From positions 1,054,001-1,118,000 of the forward strand of contig NHZP01000004.1 of the NCBI GenBank assembly GCA_003313425.1: a stretch of DNA of 64,000 bases, written 5' to 3'. The translations under genes were made by a program, and so were the position numbers. Positions 24,101-33,925 of the stretch are shown here, piece after piece (within the stretch, counting starts at the first letter, position 1; every line of letters starts with the position of its first letter). Below the pieces are notes generated by a model. That model was given only the letters and a program-made list of their open reading frames with translations, was not told the origin of the DNA and did no database searches. The DNA comes from Pseudopyrenochaeta lycopersici. Lineage: Eukaryota > Ascomycota > Dothideomycetes > Pleosporales > Pseudopyrenochaetaceae.

Positions 24101-25234
24101 CAGTCGACGAGGAGGACGCCAAGATCAAGACAAGTGCGACCAATCGTTACAACACCCTCAAAGAATGCAGGGTAAACGAGATAAAGATTCCACTTTCTGC
24201 GGACTCGAAACCACTGACGTCGCTTCCTATGACTGATATGCCTCGCCCGGACGCCGATGCTATGGATGTCGATGAGGACCCTGATTCCACGCAAATACAG
24301 CCTGCTGAAGTCGACGACTATGGTATCGAGGTTGACTTCGAGGAGCTGGACGAGGAGTTGCGGACAGAGCTACTGGAAATTTTGGAGCGCGTAAGTACAC
24401 TAGCTTCTCTTATTCCGAGTGGTCTGAATAACAATTTGCAGGAGGATGATCACGATGAACGAGTCCAAGACCAAGCCATAGCCTCTCTGAAGGAGGCAGA
24501 GGGCAAGCTTACTGATGTCATCACCCGCCTTGAAACCGATATCAACAAGGCAACACCAAACATGCGTGCCGCCGAACGCCTCACTGCGACTGAAGCCCGC
24601 CTGAAGGCTGTAGATGAGCAGTTCGCCGAGACACGGAAACGCGCCGCCGCGGCCAAGAAAGCGTTCGAGGAAGTCAAACAGAAGCGTCATGATTTGTTTA
24701 TGAAAGCGTTTAATCACATATCTGAGAACATTGGCGGCACATACAAGGACTTAACAAAGAGTCCACAATTCCCGCTAGGTGGGCAGGCGTATCTGGACAT
24801 GGAGGACTCCACCGAACCCTACCTGGCAGGCCTGAAATACCATGCCATGCCGCCACTTAAGCGCTTCAGAGACATGGAGCATCTTTCAGGCGGTGAGAAG
24901 ACGATCGCTGCTCTCGCCCTTCTATTCGCCATTCACTCGTACCAGCCATCTCCGTTCTTCGTCTTAGATGAAGTGGACGCCGCGCTGGACAATGTGAACG
25001 TTAGCCGTGTGGCCAAGTATGTGCGGGAACATGCCAGCCCGGGTATGCAGTTCATTGTTATCAGTTTGAAGGCTGGCTTCTTCCAGGAGAGCGAGACGCT
25101 AGTGGGCGTTATGCGTGATCAAGGGAAGATGACAAGCAAGTATCTGAGTTTGGATGTAAGTGCTCCCCGGAAACTCCAGCCTTTTTTCATATATACTAAT
25201 ATCATTGTAGCTGAGGAAATATCAGCCTGCTTAA
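21198..25234 (+). CDS. SMC1: Cohesin subunit SMC1
   Basis: Exons are 21198-21228, 21275-24390, 24442-25155 and 25211-25234 (1294 residues). SMC1 pairs with SMC3 and the kleisin to form the cohesin ring in the nucleus. Visible parts, in order: Walker A GPNGSGKS at 33-40; N-terminal coiled coil; hinge at roughly 500-640 (ending RVIGKGGTQTGGE); second coiled coil; signature LSGGEK near 1197; Walker B FVLDEVDAALD near 1222. The first exon is 31 nt and the last is eight codons (LRKYQPA and stop); both are needed for standard SMC1 termini. The third intron (24391-24441, 51 bp) is stop-free and in frame. An Asp/Ala/Asn/Gly-rich insertion (DGDANGDANGHANG) interrupts the N-terminal head where SMC1 proteins vary in length. 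Confidence 0.96.
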
Positions 25235-25455
25235 GCGGGTGACGAAATCAATGTGTAGCGCGAGGTTCAAATATTCCTTTGGAGTCAATAGTGACGGAAG
25301 GACTTAGCTCAGAGTCCATCAATAGGTCTTTTTTTCGATCATGGATTGTTCGACGTGCTGCCTTATGTGTCTGCAGCTCTGTCTGCGCTGTGCAATGAGG
25401 CAAGGAAATGTAACATGTTCTCAATCGGTTTCCCAACTTCAATCATCCTGGTTGT

Positions 25456-26001
25456 TCATTCCGCATCCTTCTGCTTCTCAACCCAATCAAGCAATGCCTC
25501 CCTCCTCTTCAAGCTCTCCTCGCTCCATACCTCTTCTCTCTGATAATACTCCTCATATACCTTGACACCCTTTTCCCTCTCCCCACTCAGATCCACCCAA
25601 TCTACCTTCGTACTTGTGAAAATATGTGCATCAGGCCTCACCCTGCGCCTACTATCGTCATCCAGTACCCCAACTTTGACAAACATCAAGCTCTTGTTTG
25701 CGGAATAATGCGCATACAGCGAAGTGAAGCACTTGGAGCAGTGTGCTACGAGATGTCTTTCACCGGCCGGCGAGCTGAGAGATGGCACGCCAATTACAGT
25801 GGGGTGAGTGGGAGACGTGATGCTGAAGTTGTAGGTTTCCACAACGCAGTTGATGGCGAATGCGGTGCCGGATTCGCGTTGGCACGCCGTGCAGTGGCAG
25901 CAGTGTGTTACCAGAGGCGGGGCTTGTATACTGAAGGTAATCGTTTTGCAGGTACAGTGACCGTGCAGAGGCTCAAAGGTTGATGTACTCGTTGAAGCCA
26001 T
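25456..26001 (-). CDS. GFA/CENP-V-type zinc protein
   Basis: A single exon of 181 residues. The pattern of the glutathione-dependent formaldehyde-activating (GFA)/CENP-V fold is clear: GHCTC (Cys16, Cys18), CHCTAC (Cys35, Cys37, Cys40) followed by QRESGTAF, and a later HCSKCFTSLY zinc pair near residue 88. These proteins bind two zinc ions; some act on S-hydroxymethyl-glutathione, but most fungal members have no assigned substrate. I chose the Met next to the domain. An upstream in-frame Met (26082) would add 27 residues without a domain. It is cytosolic by default. It converges on SMC1, with 221 bp between stop codons. Confidence 0.85.
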   Translation of the reverse strand: MASTSTSTFEPLHGHCTCKTITFSIQAPPLVTHCCHCTACQRESGTAFAINCVVETYNFSITSPTHPTVIGVPSLSSPAGERHLVAHCSKCFTSLYAHYSANKSLMFVKVGVLDDDSRRRVRPDAHIFTSTKVDWVDLSGEREKGVKVYEEYYQREEVWSEESLKRREALLDWVEKQKDAE

Positions 26002-26571
26002 GGATGGGGAAGTGGTAAATATGCTATCTTGTTTAAGTGGAAGGAAAGCAGAAGGGGGAATACTCTGAATCCATCTTGACACATTGGGGCTAATGCGAGG
26101 TTATTATCCTGCATTTCGAACGCGAAATACGAGGGCGACGCGCTTTCGCGGTTCCTCGTGACATTGGTCTTCGTGCCCCACTTGCCGCATTGTTGCTGCG
26201 GAGATAGCAGGTGAGCCTTCAAGCCAAGTTCGGCCATAGCTTTCCTCATGCATGCCGCAATCGCGTAGATGTGGATCTCGGATTGTTTTCGGAGCCCTTT
26301 TGTGGAAGGAGGTGAAGCCAAAAGTTGAAAGGATTGCATCAGCGTCTGACTCACAGGTTCCTTTCCAAGTCAAGACAGATGAGAAGCTAGTCTGATATTC
26401 CGTATTGTCTTGGTTTTGACTTTGGGATACCGCTCAACTTCACTTCTCACAAAGCCACGCCTACTAGTAGTGCCGCAGCTTTCACGGTGCCAAGCAGTAG
26501 AGCCAGGGAGTGGAGCTGTAGTCTCGTTTAACTATTTGCTTTTGGACGCTGCACGCGACACCCTTGCCGCA
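26002..26571. promoter_or_regulatory. Divergent promoter region, GFA protein and MFS transporter
   Basis: 570 bp between divergent start codons. Both strands contain only short open frames without family features. No specific binding site is identified. Confidence 0.45.
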
Positions 26572-28411
26572 ATGACGCCGCCCCCGATCGAGCACACAGA
26601 AAGATCACCCCTTCTACCGAAGCTACAGCAGAATGTGTATCCAATTGACCCTGGTAGTGGCATCGCGCCTGAAGGAGCAGGATTCCCCGCTGAGGATAGC
26701 GAGAACGATGGAGGGGATATTGAACGCCAAGTCACAAATGGAGATAGCTCTAAGCACCAAGGCATGCCCGATCTTAGGAAGAGGATGAAATATATATTTC
26801 CGGCAATTGCAATCGGTGTACGTTCTATCTAATTGCATACCATTTCAGGACTTAATACTAATGTGCAAGTATAAAGGTCTTTCTAGCAGCCGCCGACCAG
26901 ACCCTCATTATCTCGACATACGGCACCATCGGTACTGAACTCCACGCACTCTCGTCAACATCCTGGATAGCAACGAGCTACTTCCTCACGCTGTCTGCCC
27001 TCCAGCCCTTGTATGGTAAGCTATCTGATATCTTCGGCCGCAAAGAATGTCTCTTATTTGGCTACTTGGTGTTTGGCATTGGATCGACATTTTGTGGGCT
27101 GGCTCGAACCATCGGCGAATTGATAGCTGCCCGAGCGCTCGCAGGAGTAGGAGGAGCAGGCATGGCGGTGTGTACGAGCGTTTTGCTGAGCGATATTGTG
27201 GGCTTGAGGGAGCGGGGAACATGGCAGGGCTACATCAACCTGGTGTATGCATTTGGTGCCTCTGCCGGAGCGCCTTTGGGCGGCCTTTTGGCTGACAGCA
27301 TTGGTTGGCGTTGGTCTTTCCTCGCTCAGGGCCCTGTGTGCATATGCGCTTTCGTCGCAGTAGCATTGGTGCTTGACCTCCCGAAACAAGACCACTTGCA
27401 TTGGAAAGAGAAGGTCATGAAAGTGGATTTCCTGGGGGCTGCCATTTTGATTGTGGCCGTCTTCGGACTACTCGTTGGTTTGGATCGGGGGTCGAATGTC
27501 TCCTGGACTGACCCAATCACTATCGCTGGGCTTGCGAGTTCGCCGCTCTTCATCGTGTTCGTTTTGGTGGAGAGGTACGTTGCGAAGCATCCTTTTGCAC
27601 CTGGACGCATCATCCTCAACAAGACGCTTTTTGCGTGCTATCTGTGCAATTTCTTTTCTTTCGCCGGATGGCTCGCAGCCTTGTTCTTCATTCCTCTGTA
27701 TTGGCAGGTCATCGGCGACTACCGCGCTTCGCAAGCCGGATTGATGCTCGTTCCCTCAATCGTCAGTGGTGTCAGCGGATCGCTCTTTGGTGGCTTCTAC
27801 ATGAAGCGTACAGCGAAGTACTACTGGATCACCGTAATAGCCTACTCGTCTCTCACGGCTGGACTCACGCTCACCTTCCTCTTCGCCGGCACGATTACGC
27901 AGAATCTGTCAATCATGGTTATTGGTACCTGCATCTGCGCATTTTCAAACGGCAATGGCGTGACCACCACGCTCATTGGTCTTCGTAAGTCGTTCCCTAA
28001 TATTATCTCTCTAGCCTAACAAGTACCACAGTCGCGAACGCTTCCCGCGATGATCAAGCCGTAACGACTGCTTGCAGTTATCTCTTCCGCTCTCTGGGCT
28101 CCGTTTTTGGTGTCTCAATGTGTGCAACAGCGTTCAACCAAACGTTGCGCAAGTCTTTACAGTTCGCGCTCAAGGGTGACAAAGACGCTGAAGAGATTGC
28201 CGAGCGCGTTAGAGCTGGCCTCTCCTACTTTAGGGGCTTAGATCCGCACCTCAAGGATATTGTGAAGGATTGTTATGCACAGGCTACAAGAGCGGCATTG
28301 GGAGTGGGCATTATATTAGTTGCGGGAAGTGCATTCTTTGCATGGTTTATTAATGAGAAGAGTCTGGAAGATCGGAAGGCTGGCGCAAGTGAAGAAGAGG
28401 ACGGGCATTAA
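26572..28411 (+). CDS. MFS transporter, DHA14/vacuolar type
   Basis: Exons are 26572-26817, 26877-27984 and 28032-28411 (577 residues). It is a proton-coupled antiporter of the 14-helix drug:H+ antiporter group, close in style to the Vba/Fnx1 vacuolar amino-acid importers. The 80-residue polar N-terminus has an acidic dileucine sorting signal (Glu10-RSP-Leu14-Leu15), which supports a vacuolar membrane location. Motif A is LYGKLSDIFGRKE, and motif C-like GASAGAPLGGLLAD follows the fifth helix. The first intron separates the cytosolic tail from helix 1 (VFLAAADQTLI); the last joins TTLIGL to LANASRDDQAVTTA. The stop lies only 72 bp from that of the convergent sirtuin gene, so 3' ends probably overlap. 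Substrate unknown. Confidence 0.9.
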
Positions 28412-28483
28412 GAATTCACTTAGACAAGAATAGGACAGCATATTTGTACGATTTTATTAACTAGAAGAAGTCGCATGCTTTGA

Positions 28484-30292
28484 TCACTTTTGGGTGACCT
28501 TTGCTAACCTATCTGATAACAAATAAGAAAGAGCCGACTTAATATCACCTTCAATACTAATAGCCAGTCCTTTTGCTTCCAAATCTTCCGGTACTGCAAC
28601 TGATGGCCCCAATCCGACTCTTATTAGCTTGATACGACCGCCCCCTTTCCGAACGAGGTCTTCATTGGGCCATCGTAGTACTCCAGGCGTATTCATCCCG
28701 ACACCCAGCTCAAGAATGACAGTCTCTTTTTTCTGTGCGAGAATCCTGCTTCGAAAGCCTTTCCACCGCGATTCGCCAGCTTGGAAGGGACGCTCATTGA
28801 ACCATGATCCGCCACGAACGCAAATCATCATGTCTCCGCCGCAATTCGGGCAGCGCGGGACCTTTGACGGATTCGTCAGCTTTTGCGTCTTTGGGTCGAG
28901 AAACGGCAATGCGGCTTCGAAATAGGGGAGCGTGTCGAATGTCGAATCCGGCCGGCATCTAGCCAGACATTGCAATACCGAGTATCGTCCTTGGGGTGTC
29001 GATAATTTCTCCTCTATCCATCCGTTTGCCAGGAACAAGCCGTCAGCGTTGGAAGTGCGAACGTGTACGTTTTCGCCAAACGTCTTCAACCACGGAATGA
29101 GTTTCTGGTAGAGATCCCAAGAAGGCCACGACCGCACCATTTGCACATTTGAAAAGTAATAAGCCCACTTGTCTGCCTCGGAGGGCCATTCGTCGAATCC
29201 AATCGCGCTGTACAATGTTGTAAGGCCAAGCTTGAGGAAAGCGGGGAAGTGCTTCTTGAACAGCGCTTTTGAGGTATAATCCAAGCCGTCGGCGGCTGAG
29301 AGGCCTGCTCCTGCAGATATGACGACGGCATCAGCTGGTTTCAGCCAGTTTTGAGCGGTTTGCAGTGTTTTGCCTTCGATTTGAAGGCTGCGACTCGGAG
29401 GAATTTGCGCGGGCACTAATCGCCATGGACTTTGCATACCCGCGAGCAGGTTGCTATAGATATCGTAGTCGCCTTCGGCAAATGTGACAAAGATAACGTC
29501 TGTTATTGACGTGTTTTCGTTGTGTGCAAACCACGCTCCGACAGTGTCTATGGCGATTTTGGCCGCTACATCAGTTGGGAAGGCGAACAGGCCAGTCGAG
29601 ATGCCACATAGGGCAATGCTCTTCGATCCATCTTCATTTTTAGGGAGACCTTCCGCTTGTTCGAGTACCGATACATAGCATTGTCGTAGTTGCTGCTTCT
29701 CTTCACGAGTCGGCGCAGTACCTCGCGCTAATTGCGGTCCAACGGTATGTATGACATATGGAGAATGTAGACGATATCCTTTGGTAAGCACCGCTTCGCC
29801 TACCGGAAGATCGTTCCCTCTGGCACTCATAACCTCAAAACATTCTTGTCGTAATCGCGGGCCTGCTACTGAATGTATGACATTGTCGATGCATTTGTGA
29901 CTTGGTTGGAAGCACCCCAGCATCTGGGAGTTGGCAGCATTCGTAATCGCGGTAACATCGCTTGCTAATGATGTAATATCGCCCTGCCAGAGCTTGATAT
30001 GGATATCTCTTTGCTCGAGGCGCTCAAGAGATGCCACAGGAGGAATAGAGGCACCGACAGTTACAACGCACTGGTTGAGCGAATTTGTGAGAATGGTGTC
30101 AATGTCACGAACAAGATTTTCTGGTAAAGGCGGATTGGGTGAGCGAATGCAGAGAAGCTGCTTCAATAGCTGTAGCTTTTCCCATGATTCGTATCGCGAG
30201 AGATGTTGCTCGATGTGGCGTACCTGGCGGTTCTTCGACTCGCGGAGGAGGCTAAGGAGAGTGCGTTCAAGAAGCGGCATATTTGAAGACAA
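28484..30292 (-). CDS. Zinc macrodomain-SirTM sirtuin fusion protein
   Basis: One intronless frame of 602 residues. Residues 1-90 are a helical N-terminal region. Residues 95-285 are a macrodomain with the zinc-dependent signature: NAANSQMLGCFQPSHKC gives Cys127, His132 and Cys134, and GISTGLFAFP forms the phosphate loop. Residues 310-600 are a sirtuin of the macrodomain-linked class (SirTM): SAGAGLS at 326-332, TSNADG (Asn415) in place of TQNxD, Gln434 where deacylase sirtuins have the catalytic His, and four zinc Cys at 442, 446, 481 and 484. In bacterial SirTM operons the sirtuin ADP-ribosylates a lipoylated GcvH-like carrier and the macrodomain removes the mark; here both activities are in one chain. 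Function here is inferred from the family. No targeting signal is visible. Confidence 0.92.
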   Translation of the reverse strand: MSSNMPLLERTLLSLLRESKNRQVRHIEQHLSRYESWEKLQLLKQLLCIRSPNPPLPENLVRDIDTILTNSLNQCVVTVGASIPPVASLERLEQRDIHIKLWQGDITSLASDVTAITNAANSQMLGCFQPSHKCIDNVIHSVAGPRLRQECFEVMSARGNDLPVGEAVLTKGYRLHSPYVIHTVGPQLARGTAPTREEKQQLRQCYVSVLEQAEGLPKNEDGSKSIALCGISTGLFAFPTDVAAKIAIDTVGAWFAHNENTSITDVIFVTFAEGDYDIYSNLLAGMQSPWRLVPAQIPPSRSLQIEGKTLQTAQNWLKPADAVVISAGAGLSAADGLDYTSKALFKKHFPAFLKLGLTTLYSAIGFDEWPSEADKWAYYFSNVQMVRSWPSWDLYQKLIPWLKTFGENVHVRTSNADGLFLANGWIEEKLSTPQGRYSVLQCLARCRPDSTFDTLPYFEAALPFLDPKTQKLTNPSKVPRCPNCGGDMMICVRGGSWFNERPFQAGESRWKGFRSRILAQKKETVILELGVGMNTPGVLRWPNEDLVRKGGGRIKLIRVGLGPSVAVPEDLEAKGLAISIEGDIKSALSYLLSDRLAKVTQK

Positions 30293-31764
30293 GGGTATAT
30301 TGGGCTTGTTTTAGTGAATTCATTTTGGATGTCTCGGGAGCCTGAGATATATCAAAGGAGTGATTTGTAGTAAGCATTTTCGAGAACGTGGATGACTAAC
30401 GTCAGGTATTCGAGGACGGAAATATGCCGCGGGCTGTGCATTTTCGACGATATGCAACACTAATCAGCTACTTTCGCGTATTCGCACCTGAAGATTATAA
30501 TAGGAGACCAATGACTAGTGGTATTATTGTGTTTTTTTTAGATCGAGGTCTGCGTATATGTTGTTGCGGCGTCGCATTGCTAAAGGCTCATTCCGCAATG
30601 CCGCTGGATTACTTTGAGGGTGCTTATATTCTACGAGACTTGACAAATCGTCGTCTTCTAGGATGTTTTAGGTTGACACAATTCTCATCAACCGAAAAAG
30701 CAAGTTTCCGAGCACCTGTACATGTCTGAAGGCCACGACACAAATTTGTGCGAAGATACTTGAGCGCCTGGAAAGATTTCCAGCCCAACAGGGGAGCAAG
30801 TGTTGAATCTAGCGTTGAATGTATTAAACTCAACAGGGACTTATTACGCCGAACGAAGGTGCAAATGGTCGAGCTTCGAGCAGAGCTGACGGGACAATTA
30901 TCAGCCAGGCTGTGAAATGAATGGAAAAGCTGTGCGGATTTAGCGTCCAGGGTGAAGAAGGCTGTGGCTGAGGCTGAAAGAGGCGCGAGCAGGATGGCTG
31001 ATCTGCTGTGGGAAATGGTTGATTATCGCTTGTTCGCAGCCTCAATGGCGCAATGTGAGATTTGCACATGGGATTAGCTGCCTTCCAACTTTGCAAGGAG
31101 TAGGGAGGGTTTGACGAAAAAGAGGAGAAGCCTACCAGAATTTACGATGAGTTGTAGTGCTTTGTATCTTGACGCCTAGTTTTGACATACCGACGCCAAC
31201 CATACTTCCAGGCGATAGTCGAACCTGCTCTGCGACGAGTAAGACATATTCAAAGAAACGACGAGATGATGGTGCGCTCTCCACTTTCGTTGTTGACATG
31301 TTGGGTTGCGACTTTCTCTTTGAGCGAGCCGCTGAGATCCATCTTCACCCAGCCTCTCCAGAAATTTGAATAGCAAATAGCACCAAGCCTAGAACATCCA
31401 GACTTCATGCAGTCTCGGTAGAAATCAATGTTCATTGCAGAGTTATTCATTGTGGAGATGTGCCAGAAGCATCACCTGTCGTCCTGGCTCACCTGCTGGT
31501 GCCCCACCTCAGCGTTGTGTCGCAGTGTGGGAGAAAATAGTCAACCGGGGCTGAAACACCAATGGCTCATCGCGCTGGCGCGCCAAAGCCGCGCATGGCT
31601 GTCGTCCATTGGCGCTGTGTTTGCAGCTCACAGCCCCCCCCGAGCGCCACAAAACGTCGCCCTTGTCCTTGGGTCTGATCACCGGTCAAGTAGACATCCC
31701 GCGCTGACAGCTGCGACTTCGTCTCTTCTTCTTCTCCAGCAGACACTCGAAAACAAACGATGCG
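30293..31764. other. 1.5 kb spacer without a supportable gene
   Basis: This contains the promoter of the sirtuin gene on its left and of the next rightward gene on its right. Several frames of 60-120 codons exist on both strands, but none shows a domain, signal peptide or coherent splicing. No repeat or RNA gene was recognised. Confidence 0.4.
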
Positions 31765-33119
31765 ATGCCAGAAATAACCTTCGTCTTCGGCCCCAATAAT
31801 TCTTTCTTCTTCGACTGCCCCAAAACATGGAAATTGTGAGCAATCTTACGTGTCTGGCCGCGGGCCGAGCTGACGACGCGCAGCCATGGGATTCCGCAAA
31901 CATTGCGCCAGCTATTCAACTCGTCTATGGGGCCGACATGGAGGATCGCCCAGCCGTATTGTGTAGCCCTTGCGCCTCAGGTTAGATCTCCAGAGCCGTT
32001 GTGGTATGTGGGGTGCAAGACTTTGAGTGGGGAGGATAAACTCTGTAAGCTGCCTTGGCCCTTACCCTGAACCTGTCCGGCGGGCCCGATGAAACAAATG
32101 ACACCATACCGTTCACCAGTCCCCAAACTCTGGTTCGGTGCTGATGATCTACAGTCTACTCCCAGACATACTTTGACACAAATTACGCTGATCTCGCGCG
32201 GTGGACCAAGACATTTCCTAACGCGTCCCGGTCGTGTTTCGTCACCTTCGGCCAGAACCTCAGCTACTTCGCATCGGCTCCTGGACATGGATCGATATGG
32301 GCTGGAATACCGTCGGAACTCGAGGACAAGGTCCGGAAGGCACTCGATACACCTTGTTGCGTAGCGCTGGGAGCCAAGAACGCCTGGTTTGTCATGTATC
32401 CGGATGGACATCTTGCATGGAAATTCCATGGCCATTATAGCGGATTGAACAAAATCTTGACCGACGCCGCGCCTCGATCAGTCTCTGTGAGTCTCAAGGG
32501 TGAACCATAATGCGACATGCACCACTAACACACTAGCAAGTACGTTGCCCTTTCGCCCTACAACAAGGAGCACTATTTCGTTGCCTTTCAGGATAAATCC
32601 ATCAAATATAACTTCACGGGAGCGCCTTCGGACTGGATGAAGCTGATGACGGAGGTGTTTGATGCCTGGGCCGCTGAGCGTTTGCAAAAACAACCCCAGT
32701 CATATTTCCCACCAAACGTTGCTCCGTACCCCCAGCCGCAACCATACCCGCAAGCGCGGCCATATCCACAACCGCAGCCGTATGCTCCCGCCCAGCCATA
32801 CCAGCAAATGCAGCCCTATGCTCAAGGGCGACCTCAGTCTCTTTATCAAACCGGCCCTCCTCCACCGCCAACTGGTAATCCCATGTCACCGCCGCTGACT
32901 CCAAACACACCTCTGCCTTTGTATACGAGCCCTATTACCCAGCATGCGGAACCTGTCACCGCTTATGGTTACAGAGTGCCACAGGGTGAAGCAATAGAGA
33001 TGTTGGCAGAATTACCAGGAGAAGCGCTACTATCAGCGCCAGCTCCCGTGCCCGTGAGGTCTGCCTCTACCGAAGTGAGTTCATCGCAAGTGCTTTTAGC
33101 CAGAGAGCTTTGGGGCTGA
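31765..33119 (+). CDS. Uncharacterised protein with PY-rich hexapeptide tail
   Basis: Exons are 31765-31835, 31884-32044, 32155-32486 and 32541-33119 (380 residues). I know no named domain. The first 220 residues look like a fold with repeated short units: FVFGPNNSFFFDCPKTWKFHGIP, then FVTFGQNLSYFASAPGHGSIWAGIP and WFVMYPDGHLAWKFHGHY, each pairing an aromatic strand with a W-x-G/HG-x motif, which suggests a beta-propeller-like or duplicated beta structure. The tail holds six hexapeptides of PYPQ[PA][QR] type (residues 250-285) and a Pro-rich end. There is no signal peptide. The last acceptor, CAAG/TAC, is only four bases beyond a TAG alternative that would shift the frame. The start at 31765 is favoured over an ATG five bases earlier, whose frame stops after five codons. 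Confidence 0.7.
32724..32831 (+). repeat. 18-bp coding repeat, six copies
   Basis: Six consecutive 18-nt units inside the last exon encode PYPQPQ, PYPQAR, PYPQPQ, PYAPAQ, PYQQMQ and PYAQGR. The first three are close copies at the DNA level; the last three have diverged. Confidence 0.85.
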
Positions 33120-33925
33120 CTCTTCGAAAGAAGAAGAAAAAGTTTCTCTCAAGATTGTTTTAATATGCTCCTCACTTACTGCGCATTAGCGTTCTTACTC
33201 CCAGGACATGCTTTGATACCCGACTACTTTTGTCCTTGTTTGCTTATTTGCATAGCCGTGTTGGTCTCTTCTTTGGTGTTATTGGATGATTTGGTTTGGT
33301 TGCGTGTATCTTTGCCATTGAATCTAGAATGCTCTAGCACGTTTATACCCAGAATCAAAAGTAGTATTTTGCGCAACATGCCACTTCCCGTGCAATTTCA
33401 ACCATGACTGCCCCCTTGAAGCTCGAGCCACAGTCCTCGGAGATTGAAGTCTGAAGCCTGGCTGGGGTGTTCCTCAGTGAGGTTACAGAAGTGAACAAAA
33501 TATTACCATAATCAATGAAGCCATGCAGGTCCCCGTTAAGTAAGATTCATGCAGCCTAGATCAGAATGCTTTCAAATCGTCCTCGTTTGACCGTCTGTCG
33601 TATGTTTATATCTGAACATCCAACCGGATTTTAGCCGAAGGTCGCCGTGCAAGGGTTAAGTGGCGCCACCTTCCTGATTAGGAGACTCAGCCGTCACCCT
33701 CCCATGCGTATATGCATGTCTGAAGATCCCCATGGAAGTCCCGGAACAGGGTACCGTCACGGTGCAGGCTGGTGCTGGTGCTTCGGGACGCGCATGTTCG
33801 AATTACCGACGCTGGGGTTCGTTTCGCCACTAGTTCAAGGTACAAGAATCCATCAATGTCCACGCCGCAGCCTAGCATCCATTCCTTTGCCAATAGGTCT
33901 TTCTAGCACCTATCAGACCGCCGTC
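33120..33925. other. Spacer upstream of the carboxylesterase
   Basis: About 800 bp. An open frame continuous with the esterase extends back to 33647, but it encodes a Cys/Arg/Trp-mixed stretch unlike any esterase, and it precedes a perfect signal peptide, so I treat it as leader. There is no other gene. Confidence 0.45.

Noticed and set aside
33647..33925. 93-residue N-terminal extension of the carboxylesterase
   Set aside because: Unlike any esterase, rich in Cys and Trp, and it would bury a textbook signal peptide.
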